From Fuerstiella sp. (GTDB lineage Bacteria; Planctomycetota; Planctomycetia; Planctomycetales; Planctomycetaceae), in contig JAQWOH010000074.1 in assembly GCA_029245955.1 (NCBI GenBank), positions 1 to 64,000 of the forward strand: a stretch of DNA of 64,000 nt, written 5' to 3'. Position numbers and translations under genes: made by a program. The notes under the pieces are model-generated. The model worked only from the letters and a program-made list of their open reading frames with translations, did no database searches and was not told the DNA's origin. Shown one piece after another: positions 54,718 through 62,756 of the stretch. How positions within the stretch are numbered: the first letter of the stretch is position 1; every line of letters starts with the position of its first letter.

Positions 54718-55359
54718 ATGATCATCACCATCGACGGCCCGGCCGGTTCCGGTAAAAGCACCGTCGCAAAACTTCTGGCAGAGCGACTGAAAGTTCGTTT
54801 TCTCGACACGGGGGCAATGTATCGAGCCGTTGCGCTGGCTGTCCTTCAGAGTGATGCTGAAGAATCCGATGTCGGCGCCGTGGCGGCGATTGCCCGAGAT
54901 GCCGACATCAGTTTTGATAACGAGACGATTACGTTGAACGGCCAAGGGGTCGCCGCAGAAATACGCACACCGCATGTCACGGCAATTTCCTCCGTTGTGG
55001 CGGCGAATCCTGATGTACGCACACGTCTGGTAGAACTGCAGCGCGCTGTCGGACACCAGGGCAGCCTTGTCACCGAAGGCCGCGATCAGGGATCTGTTGT
55101 ATTTCCTGACGCAGAATTTAAATTCTTTGTCACCGCGTCAGTTGACTCCAGAGCACGACGGCGGCACCGCGAGTTGATTGCCGGGGGCTCCAGGCTGACC
55201 CTGGCCACCGTTCGAACTCAACTGCAGCAGCGCGATGCTCGCGACGAAAGCAGAGAACACGCGCCCATGAAACCGGCTGACGACGCCGTGACTCTCGACA
55301 CCAGTGACATGTCTATTGTTCAGGTTGTGGACTCTGTCGCGTCGATCGTGGAAGAATAG
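54718..55359 (+). CDS. cmk: cytidylate kinase
   Basis: A 213-residue P-loop kinase: Walker A GPAGSGKST (residues 7-15), the CMP-site motif FLDTGAMYRAVAL, VTEGRDQGSVVFPDAEFKFF and the R-rich lid. It phosphorylates CMP and dCMP to the diphosphates in pyrimidine nucleotide supply. The family's usual partner rpsA is not next to it. The ATG at 54718 is followed by IITIDGPAGSGKS as in orthologues. A perfect anti-SD match (AGGAGGTG, 54653-54660) lies 57 bases upstream, too far to serve this start. Confidence 0.95.
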   Translation: MIITIDGPAGSGKSTVAKLLAERLKVRFLDTGAMYRAVALAVLQSDAEESDVGAVAAIARDADISFDNETITLNGQGVAAEIRTPHVTAISSVVAANPDVRTRLVELQRAVGHQGSLVTEGRDQGSVVFPDAEFKFFVTASVDSRARRRHRELIAGGSRLTLATVRTQLQQRDARDESREHAPMKPADDAVTLDTSDMSIVQVVDSVASIVEE

Positions 55360-55671
55360 TCGGACTTGCGCGGATGTCCGGCACCAAAATCACCGTGTTC
55401 TATGCGAGTGGACTGCCTCTGCCATCTTTAAGAGGGAAGGCTGCCTTCCCCGTTTTTCGTACGTTATTTGTTGTCGTGGCAGACTGTTGTCGCCACAATG
55501 AGGTTCTGTTGGCCAGTCCATATTTCGCATCTCACCGTGTCAATTCGCTCGTAAAGCTGTCCCGTAGCCAACAGATCGGTTCCCCCATTCCGCACCATGA
55601 ATGGCATCCGGGCCGGTACGCAGTCCTCCCTGCCGCAATCACATCAATTTCGTTAAAGGTACAACCGGCTG
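55360..55671. other. intergenic region holding the cmk terminator
   Basis: It contains the intrinsic terminator at 55432-55457. The rest is presumed promoter of the FGE-like gene; no hexamers were recognised. Confidence 0.6.
55432..55457 (+). terminator. intrinsic terminator after cmk
   Basis: A perfect 7-bp stem (GGGAAGG at 55434-55440, CCTTCCC at 55444-55450) with a 3-base loop is followed by CGTTTTT. It lies 73 bases after the cmk stop. Confidence 0.75.
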
Positions 55672-56832
55672 ATGAGAATTACGCTCGCATGTTTGCTCAT
55701 CGTAGTCCTGCAGACACCGATCCTTTCTGCAGAACACACTCCTGGCTTTGTCCAGCAACAGCCGACTGACGAACGCAGCGTCAAAGTCGACGGTGGTTTC
55801 ATGGTGTCGTATAGCGTCACAATTCCGGGTACGGACGTCACGTTTCAGATGGAACCGATTCCGGGCGGTGAGTTCGTCATGGGCAGTGCGGCTGCTGAAA
55901 GTGGACGTGAAGACTGCGAAGGGCCACAACGGAAGTTCACGGTCGAGCCGTTTTGGATGGCCCGCTGCGAAGTTACGTGGGCAGAATACAAGAAGTACAT
56001 CGAGGTATACGACGCGTTCAAGGAATTTGAACAGCAGGGCATTCGTACGGTCACAGACGAAAACAAAGTTGACGCGATCACGGCACCAACACCGCTGTAC
56101 GAACCTGACTTTACATTTGAATACGGCGAAGAAGACCAGCAACCCGCCGTCACCATTACACAATATTCCGCCAAGCAATACAGTAAATGGTTGTCGGCCA
56201 TTACAGGAATGCAGTTCCGACTGCCTGCAGAAGCCGAATGGGAGTACGCCTGCCGAGCGGGATCTACAACCGCTTTTCACTTCGGCGACGACGCCTCAGA
56301 ACTGCGTGACTACGCATGGTTCGAAGGCAACTCAGACGACAACGGCACAAAGAAAGTGGGCCAGAAGAAGCCCAACGCGTGGGGCCTGCTGGACATGCAC
56401 GGCAATGCTGCCGAATGGGTGCTGGATCAGTTTCAGCCGTATGCTGCCGGTGACGCCACTTTGAACGCCGCCACCGACTGGGTTCGCGCTCCAAAGCTGG
56501 ATCCGCGCATCGTGCGAGGTGGCAGCTGGCAGTTCGAGGCCACCGAATGCCGGTCCGCCTCCCGCTTCCCATCGGATTCATCAACATGGAAAGAAACAGA
56601 TCCCAACCTTCCCAAAAGCCCGTGGTGGTACACGGACGATCCGGCTCGCGGTGTTGGTTTCCGTCTGATCCGTCCTCTCAAAACGCTGTCACGTGAGGCC
56701 ATGGAAGAGTTCTGGAAGATCGACAACGAAGACACGATGTACGACGTCGAGGATCGATTGAGTGAAGGTCGCGGTGCGCAGGGTATCGTGGACAGAACGC
56801 TGCCCGCGGCCATCGAAAAACTGGAAAACTGA
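55672..56832 (+). CDS. exported FGE-sulfatase-domain (SUMF1-like) protein
   Basis: A 386-residue protein with a signal peptide (RITLACLLIVVLQTPILSA). The formylglycine-generating-enzyme fold runs from about residue 55 to 345: PIPGGEFVMGS, EVTWAEYKKYIEVYD, RLPAEAEWEYACRAGS, GLLDMHGNAAEWVLD and RGGSWQFEATECRSASR, closing with GVGFRLIRPL. The paired active-site Cys of true FGE, normally shortly after RGGS, are not both present; only one Cys is seen in this region. It is therefore more likely a non-catalytic family member binding a ligand or protein partner, a common situation in planctomycetes. Confidence 0.85.
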   Translation: MRITLACLLIVVLQTPILSAEHTPGFVQQQPTDERSVKVDGGFMVSYSVTIPGTDVTFQMEPIPGGEFVMGSAAAESGREDCEGPQRKFTVEPFWMARCEVTWAEYKKYIEVYDAFKEFEQQGIRTVTDENKVDAITAPTPLYEPDFTFEYGEEDQQPAVTITQYSAKQYSKWLSAITGMQFRLPAEAEWEYACRAGSTTAFHFGDDASELRDYAWFEGNSDDNGTKKVGQKKPNAWGLLDMHGNAAEWVLDQFQPYAAGDATLNAATDWVRAPKLDPRIVRGGSWQFEATECRSASRFPSDSSTWKETDPNLPKSPWWYTDDPARGVGFRLIRPLKTLSREAMEEFWKIDNEDTMYDVEDRLSEGRGAQGIVDRTLPAAIEKLEN

Positions 56833-56840
56833 AGATCAAC

Positions 56841-56909
56841 AAAGGGTCAGGAACCAATAGTGCCAACCGCCCGCAGGGTCGTTGCGGCTATTGGCTCCTG
56901 CCCCCTTTT
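56841..56909. terminator. bidirectional terminator between convergent genes
   Basis: The left arm (56841-56860, AAAGGG...CAATAG) pairs with the right arm (56888-56909, CTATTGG...CCCTTT) over a 13-bp core with one mismatch, extended by an AAAGGG/CCCTTT closing region. A-rich and T-rich flanks give T runs on both strands. It sits between the FGE-like gene and the M28 peptidase gene. Confidence 0.5.
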
Positions 56910-56931
56910 CCTCAATCTCAACGCCTGTCGA

Positions 56932-58425
56932 TTACTGATTGTCCTTCGCATCGTCACCGGCATTTTTTTCGAAATGCCCGTGCTCAGCCGCCATCATCAG
57001 TGTCAGATAGTCCAGCCTGGCACAATTGGCAATCTTGCTGAAGTTGATGCCCTCAAGCGTATCCGTGGGTTTGTGATAGTGAGGCGTGAAGCCCCCAAAC
57101 AAGAATGTGATCGGTACGCCCTTCTTCGCAAATGATGCATGGTCACTGCGGTTGTATACGCCTTCCTGATCGTACTCAAAGACAAAGTTCACATGTTTGT
57201 TTGCCGCCATGGTCAGCTCGTGCAACTGGTTTGATATCTTCTTACTGCCCACCAAATGAATTGTGTTTTCGTTTTCACTGGCCGGTTCTTTGTCGGATTC
57301 TTCATTGCGGCCGATCATATCGATGTTCAGCATGCAGACCATATCCTTTAACGGACGCAACGGATGGGCCGCGTAATGTTTTGAACCCAGCAGCCCTCGT
57401 TCTTCTGCACAAAATGCCATCAGCAGTACGCTGCGTTCGGGCTTGTGAGTGTTGGTGTGAATCGCGCCGGCGATCTGCAGGATGGACGTCGAGCCCGACC
57501 CGTTGTCGTCGGCACCCGGATAGACGCTTCCCTGCTGCAAACCAAGATGGTCCAGGTGAGCACCAATGCAAACGTGTTCGTGCCGCAGTGATTCGTCAGA
57601 GCCAGGATACCAGGCAACGACGTTCGGCACATCAATCGATTCGTGTTCCACGTTCAACTGCACGTCTGCTTCAGACGACGACGTCATCAACTGATTCTTT
57701 TCCGGATTTTTTTCCGCAAAGAACTCATCGCTGATTTCACAGGCGGCGGCTAGTTTGTTCGCCATTGTCACACCGAGCTTTGCCAGGGGCACTGTGCCGG
57801 GAGTCCGTTCCAGCTGCGAAACGGACTGAGAACGAACTCGCGAGTCTCGGTCCACGATAAAAACACAAGCCGGACGTCCTTTCACAATCAACACGTCGTT
57901 CGCGTTAATGCGAGTCGCGGACCGCACAACCAGCAACCGCCCGGCGAATGCACCGTCTTCGAGTTCAGGACGTTTCTTCGTCACTCGGGCAAACGTCACC
58001 GGCAGCTTACCGTCAAATGTGCCAAAGTAGTTTTCAACACCGAAGTCGTTGCCGGTCAGAACAGCCGTTTCGCCAATGCTCAGCTTCGAGGATTCCACAT
58101 CGATCTCTGTGCGATTGAACGGCAGGAACTGAAACCAGCTGTCGTCCTCACTGGCCGGCTGAAATCCGCGTTCCGCCAGACGCTGCGAGAACCACTGCGC
58201 TGCCTTCATAAAACCTTCCTGCCCTGTACCTCGTCCGGCAAAATCAGCACCGGCCAGAACCGACAGAAGACTCTCAGAATCCTCCTCTGTGATGCTTTCA
58301 AAGCCCTCACGAAATCGTACAGGAGCTTCCGTGGCACCGTCATATTGGGCCACAGCGTCGCTACAGCAGGCAACAGTCGTGAACAGACAGAACAACTTCG
58401 CACACGGCAGCAAAGAGCTTTTCAT
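56932..58425 (-). CDS. M28-family zinc aminopeptidase, exported
   Basis: A 497-residue protein with a signal peptide (SSLLPCAKLFCLFTTVACC). The peptidase M28 domain is in the C-terminal half, with the zinc-ligand and catalytic motifs GAHLDHLG, YPGADDNGSGS, CAEERGLLGSKHY, NIDMIGRN and RSDHASF in order. The PA-like insert (about residues 140-250) lies between signal and catalytic domain. It would release N-terminal amino acids outside the cytoplasmic membrane. The ATG at 58425 is chosen because AAGGA precedes it by 5-6 bases; an ATG 11 codons upstream is also open. Confidence 0.9.
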   Translation of the reverse strand: MKSSLLPCAKLFCLFTTVACCSDAVAQYDGATEAPVRFREGFESITEEDSESLLSVLAGADFAGRGTGQEGFMKAAQWFSQRLAERGFQPASEDDSWFQFLPFNRTEIDVESSKLSIGETAVLTGNDFGVENYFGTFDGKLPVTFARVTKKRPELEDGAFAGRLLVVRSATRINANDVLIVKGRPACVFIVDRDSRVRSQSVSQLERTPGTVPLAKLGVTMANKLAAACEISDEFFAEKNPEKNQLMTSSSEADVQLNVEHESIDVPNVVAWYPGSDESLRHEHVCIGAHLDHLGLQQGSVYPGADDNGSGSTSILQIAGAIHTNTHKPERSVLLMAFCAEERGLLGSKHYAAHPLRPLKDMVCMLNIDMIGRNEESDKEPASENENTIHLVGSKKISNQLHELTMAANKHVNFVFEYDQEGVYNRSDHASFAKKGVPITFLFGGFTPHYHKPTDTLEGINFSKIANCARLDYLTLMMAAEHGHFEKNAGDDAKDNQ

Positions 58426-58698
58426 GTTTTTCCTTGATGAGAGCAGGCCCCTCTGCATGAATTCAGGCTATCAGCGGGGAACAAAACATTAGCCATTGCA
58501 GGCAAGACAATAGCCACGATAGCCAGTTTCCCGCCATGCGAAAACCGAACACTGACGAATCTTTCGTGTCCGTCCGCGCAGCCAGCACCCTCAGCAGGTC
58601 GTTCCGCGGGTTTGCCGCAGGCGTGGAGAACGGGGCCGACACACTCAACGGAGTCGGACAAAGTCCGAAATCATGCCCGCGTTGGGATGACAGCAGCT

Positions 58699-59970
58699 TC
58701 AAATCGTCAGCAGCGGGATTTGGGCACCGCCGCCCGCTCTGATCTCAAGGTTGATGAGTTCCGACACCAGGTTGAATGTGGACTTGGAATCCAGATCACA
58801 GTTGGAAATGTAGAACCAGTATCCACGGTGCTTGACGGCAACGTCTGCATCAACAGGCCGCTTCCTGCTGTAATGCACATGAAACAGGCCGGAGGTCATT
58901 TCATTCCAGTTGAACGGTTTGCCGTAATCGTCAAATGTCGACCGCACGTAACCACATCGGTAATGCTCTGACGGTGCGTTCACGGCATGAGACAGATAGA
59001 ACATTATTTCCTTTAAGAACGAGTACTCATCGTAACCTCGTCTTTCAGCGCTATCGGAGTTCCCGGCTCCAGCCCGTGGCGAGCAAGTCTGCGACTGTGC
59101 GGAGTCTTCAGTTGTCCTGCATTGTCGATTCTAAAGCGGTAGCTGGGAAGATTTGGCTGTAACTCCAGTATCTGACAGATTTCTGCCACCTCGGGAGAAG
59201 TCTCGGCTGTGCCGGCAAATCGAAGAACCGGAACGCTGGTCGTCACCGAACGTTTCCAGAGTTCCGCCGCCTGGTGATCGCCGGACATTCGTAACTCGTA
59301 TCCCTGCTGAGCGGCCGACACCATATCATCTCCGTCGAGCGAAAGGTGCGCCAGAGAGATGCCTTCGCTGGCCTTGGACGCTTCCTTCGTCACCCTGTCC
59401 TCCATCCCAACCTCTACCGAGTGCTGGTCTAGCAGCAACTGGCGGAACAGCTGCGTCAGATAGAGGAACTCTTCAAATTCAGGCTTCTTCTTCGGCGTGG
59501 GGCCACCGGCACTGGTGGCATTGTCGATGTCATTGAGATTACGAACGGTCAGACGCAGCACGCGATCGATGGCCCAGCCTTTCGAAGCCAGTAGATCCAG
59601 CGTCTCCAGACTCACCGGCGACAGTTTTCGCTGATTGAACTCTTTGCCCTGCTCAGGCGAGTACACGATGGTCGGTTTTGACTGGGCACCTGGTGCACCC
59701 GATCCCTTGCAGATGGCATGTCAGGTGCCATCTGCAGTGAGAGTTGCGTGATTAGGTGTACTGGCCGGTGATGCTGGAAACTACGAGAAACTCCTCGGAC
59801 TCGTAGTATCGTATGCGCACCAGATTCAGCAGCAATTCTTCGCGATGCGTCGCCTGAACGGCGCGATTTTAGTTCAGCCGGCTGTGTTGCAGGCTCTTCG
59901 GTCCCAGTACACAGCCACACGCCGTAGTGATACAGACGAGCAATATGACCACAGATTGAAATTTGCGCAT
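58699..59970 (-). pseudogene. decayed planctomycete lipoprotein gene
   Basis: From an ATG at 59970 the minus strand encodes a lipoprotein signal (MRKFQSVVILLVCITTACGC) and then the family core AVQATHREELLLNLVRIRYYES and EEFLVVSSITGQY. This is broken by a TAA at 59871-59869, a one-base loss near 59752-59757, and a TGA at 59723-59721. The open frame then resumes (SKPTIVYSPEQGKEFNQR, WAIDRVLRLTV) to 59013, where another one-base loss stops it. It continues in the last frame as FYLSHAVNAP and HRGYWFYISNCDLDSKSTF to 58699. Four lesions together make a sequencing artefact unlikely. The intact relatives are outer lipoproteins of unknown function of about 420-450 residues. Confidence 0.85.
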
Positions 59971-60480
59971 CGGTTCCGGCTCCAGGCAGCATTTATGGGC
60001 CGTTCGCGACGCAAGCACAGTATAAACGGTTTCTTTTCTGACGATTTTCGCGGTACTAAGGGTATTCGGACCTGAGTCCCTGCATCACGAGATCCGGTGC
60101 GACACAACGCTTTCCGACAGCTGGACGAACGCTGACCAGCAGCTTTCCTGCCACCCCAAAGCTAATATGGAAAGGGCAGCGGAAAAGTAATCGAACAGAA
60201 GTCCGGCATCTTCGGAGTACCGCCGTGGTTGAAAATCGACAGACCTGAATGCCAACGATCGCGCGGCCGTTCCGTCACGCTCAGCGGAAGTGAGCAGTAT
60301 TGTCAGTTTCCTCAGGCCCCCCCACAACGTGTCGCTCCTGACATCACATCGTGATTTTTCCACAACCGGTGTCCCTGGGCAGCGAATCCAGTCGGGTTCG
60401 TGTAAGCTGCAGCCGGTTGAAACTCCGGGAGGCCACGTGGCGTCAGCGTTTTTTTACTTTGCTCAGCCAGCAGGATCGTC
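59971..60480. other. intergenic region before the PCD gene
   Basis: No gene supported. Short frames here are the decayed 5' side of the lipoprotein pseudogene or chance. The phhB gene starts at 60481. Confidence 0.55.
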
Positions 60481-60843
60481 ATGACAGATTTGTCAACCAC
60501 CGAACAATTGTGCTCCACCAAATGCGTACCCTGCGAAGGGGGCGTGCCAAAACTCACATCGGAAGAAGCTCAACGGCAGCTTCAGGAAGTGCACGGCTGG
60601 CAGCTGCAGGAAGAGCCGGATCGAATCACTCGATCGTGGACGGTAAAGAATTTCATGGCCGGCCTGGCGTTTTTCGACAGGGTCGCTCAACTGGCTGAAG
60701 ATGAAGGCCACCACCCGGATCTCCATCTTGTCGGCTATCGCAATGTCACCATCGATGTCTGGACACATGCGATTGGAGGCCTTTCGCTGAACGATTTCAT
60801 CCTGGCGGCTAAGATTGACCGACTGCCGATTGACGAAAAATAG
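60481..60843 (+). CDS. phhB: pterin-4a-carbinolamine dehydratase
   Basis: A 120-residue protein with the full family pattern: LTSEEAQRQLQEVHGWQL, FMAGLAFFDRVAQLAEDEGHHPD (H77, H78 and D80 area) and VTIDVWTHAIGGLSLNDFILAAKID (H96). It dehydrates 4a-hydroxytetrahydrobiopterin and regenerates pterin cofactor. About 20 N-terminal residues rich in Cys (CSTKCVPCEGG) precede the domain, a common feature of many bacterial PCDs. No aromatic amino acid hydroxylase is nearby, so its partner is unknown. Confidence 0.92.
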   Translation: MTDLSTTEQLCSTKCVPCEGGVPKLTSEEAQRQLQEVHGWQLQEEPDRITRSWTVKNFMAGLAFFDRVAQLAEDEGHHPDLHLVGYRNVTIDVWTHAIGGLSLNDFILAAKIDRLPIDEK

Positions 60844-60886
60844 GCGTTCTTTTCTGTCAGCACCTGCGATTACGAAAGCCGCTCCC

Positions 60887-62152
60887 GTGCCTGTCCTTCC
60901 CTCGATGTGTGATGTTCGTCAGCGCTTCGATTCACCTCGAGTCGATGACCTCACCACGACTGTACAACAGCAGATGCAGCGCCTGAATCTGACCGAGCAT
61001 ATCCAGACCGGTCAGTCGGTCGCCGTCACGGCAGGCAGCCGCGGCATCGCAAATATTCCGATGATTCTGCATGAGACAGTCCAGCATCTGAAGTCCCTGG
61101 GTGCCAAACCGTTTATCGTGCCGGCCATGGGCAGCCACGGAGGAGGAACGGTCAAGGGGCAGCTGGAGGTGTTGCATGGCCTGGGAATCACAGAAGATTC
61201 AGTGGGAGTTCCCATTCGCGCCACCATGGATACAGTGATTGTTGCGGAGACAGACAGCGGAATCCCTGTTCATTTCGACCGCTTTGCGCACGAAGCAGAC
61301 CACGTGTTGATTGTTGGGCGAGTCAAACCGCACACTCGATTTGTCGGACCGATTGAATCCGGCCTGCATAAGATGATGCTGATCGGACTGGGGAAGCACG
61401 AAGGCGCGAAGGTCTATCACCAGGCCATTCTGTCGGCCAGTTTTCCGGAGATCATCAAGGCCGTGGCCACAAAAGTGTTGCAGGAATGCAGCGTGATTGG
61501 TGGACTGGCGATCCTGGAAAACGCCGTTGATGAAACAGCACTCATCGAAGGCGTTCGTCCTCAGGACTTCGGAACTCGCGAACCTGAACTCCTTAAGCAG
61601 GCCGTCAACTGGCTGCCCACACTGCCGTTTGACCGCACAGATCTGCTGATCATTGATAGAATCGGAAAGAACATCAGCGGTGCTGGTATGGACGCGAATA
61701 TTGTGGGTCGCAAGTTCAACGACCATATTGCCAGCAGCGATGACGTGGCGAACTGCCACAGAATCATGATTCGCTCACTGACCGAAGAAACTCACGGCAA
61801 CGGCACCGGTATCGGCATGGCTGAATTCACAACACAGCACTGCGTGGACCAGCTGGATATGGTGAAGACACGAGTCAACTGCATCACTGCCATTCATCCG
61901 GAGGCCGCCATGATCCCAATCACGTTCCCGACCGATGCAGAAGCTGTCGAAGCCGCCCTGCAGACGATTGGGATGACACCTCCGGAGGATTCACGAATCA
62001 TTCAGATCACCGACACACTGCATCTGACACGCACTCGTGTGTCCGCCGCGTTCTTTCCTCTGGTTGAACAGAGTGACACGCTGGAATTCATCGGTGAGCC
62101 GTACGAATTTCCGGTGGACAATAACGGCTTGTTGTCCGATGTACCGCATTGA
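60887..62152 (+). CDS. LarA-like (DUF2088) nickel-pincer racemase-family protein
   Basis: A 421-residue protein if begun at the GTG at 60887. It has the lactate-racemase N-terminal domain: RQRFDSPRVDDLTTTV, VAVTAGSRGIANIP, FIVPAMGSHGGGTVKGQ and the cofactor-site segment VGRVKPHTRFVGPIESGLHK, where the Lys in ESGLHK sits where LarA binds its nickel-pincer nucleotide. The C-terminal domain is present (LLIIDRIGKNISGAGMDANIVG). The larB, larC and larE maturation genes are not in the window. The substrate may be lactate or another 2-hydroxy acid. Start uncertain: an ATG at 60905 and a longer frame from 60815 are open. Confidence 0.8.
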   Translation: MPVLPSMCDVRQRFDSPRVDDLTTTVQQQMQRLNLTEHIQTGQSVAVTAGSRGIANIPMILHETVQHLKSLGAKPFIVPAMGSHGGGTVKGQLEVLHGLGITEDSVGVPIRATMDTVIVAETDSGIPVHFDRFAHEADHVLIVGRVKPHTRFVGPIESGLHKMMLIGLGKHEGAKVYHQAILSASFPEIIKAVATKVLQECSVIGGLAILENAVDETALIEGVRPQDFGTREPELLKQAVNWLPTLPFDRTDLLIIDRIGKNISGAGMDANIVGRKFNDHIASSDDVANCHRIMIRSLTEETHGNGTGIGMAEFTTQHCVDQLDMVKTRVNCITAIHPEAAMIPITFPTDAEAVEAALQTIGMTPPEDSRIIQITDTLHLTRTRVSAAFFPLVEQSDTLEFIGEPYEFPVDNNGLLSDVPH

Positions 62153-62240
62153 AGCGGCATATTCCGGAGCGCGATGACCTGTCGGCGGTGTTGCGTTCCG
62201 ATTCCTTCTGCCAGCCACGCCACCCTGGGATCGAAGATCC

Positions 62241-62693
62241 ATGTCTGAACCGCTGAACTTTATGATGGGCCAGTACGAGGCCGTCATTCCTGTCGATCGA
62301 ATGTATTCTACCAGACACATGTGGCTGCAGCAGACGGAAGGTGATGTCTACCGAGTCGGTTTTACGGCCTATTCTGTGAGGTTGCTGCAGGACGTTTACT
62401 TTCTGGAATGGAGTATTGATCCCGGCACTCCAGTGAAGGACCGCCAGGAGATCGGCGAAGTCGAAAGTTCCAAGGCGGTGTCGTCCATGTTCACGCCGTG
62501 CCCGGGCGAAATTATTGAATTCAACGACGAACTGCTGAATGACCCGGCGGGAATCAACGCAGACAACTACGGGGCCGGCTGGCTGTACACGATGCGAACG
62601 GATGCTGACCTGCTGAGTCCGGCGGAATACGTTAAAGCGCTTGAAGACGGCTGGGACGAGACTCAGCGAACGATCAAGGGACAGATGAACTGA
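62241..62693 (+). CDS. glycine cleavage H protein-like lipoyl carrier
   Basis: A 150-residue protein with the H-protein plan: YSTRHMWLQQTEGDVYRVGFTAYSVRLL, the lipoyl-lysine loop EIGEVESSKAVSSM (K78) and PGEIIEFNDELLNDPAGINADNYGAGWLY. In glycine cleavage it shuttles aminomethyl groups between P, T and L proteins. None of gcvT, gcvP or lpd lies in the window, so this copy may serve lipoate relay or another system. The start gives a short N-terminal extension of about 15 residues relative to typical GcvH. Confidence 0.85.
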   Translation: MSEPLNFMMGQYEAVIPVDRMYSTRHMWLQQTEGDVYRVGFTAYSVRLLQDVYFLEWSIDPGTPVKDRQEIGEVESSKAVSSMFTPCPGEIIEFNDELLNDPAGINADNYGAGWLYTMRTDADLLSPAEYVKALEDGWDETQRTIKGQMN

Positions 62694-62756
62694 CACCACC
62701 CGGCGTCACCGTTGCTTCTCGATCCGAGGCCATAGCTTGGATGCAAGAAACAACGA

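Noticed and set aside
59711..59733. Short inverted repeat (AGATGGCA and TGCCATCT) around the TGA in the lipoprotein pseudogene
   Set aside because: Considered as a mobile-element scar or programmed recoding element, but it is too short and the other lesions point to plain decay.
60431..60457. Palindrome GCCACGTGGC and a T run before phhB
   Set aside because: The palindrome has no loop and is separated from the T run, so it is not a normal terminator; there is no upstream gene to terminate.
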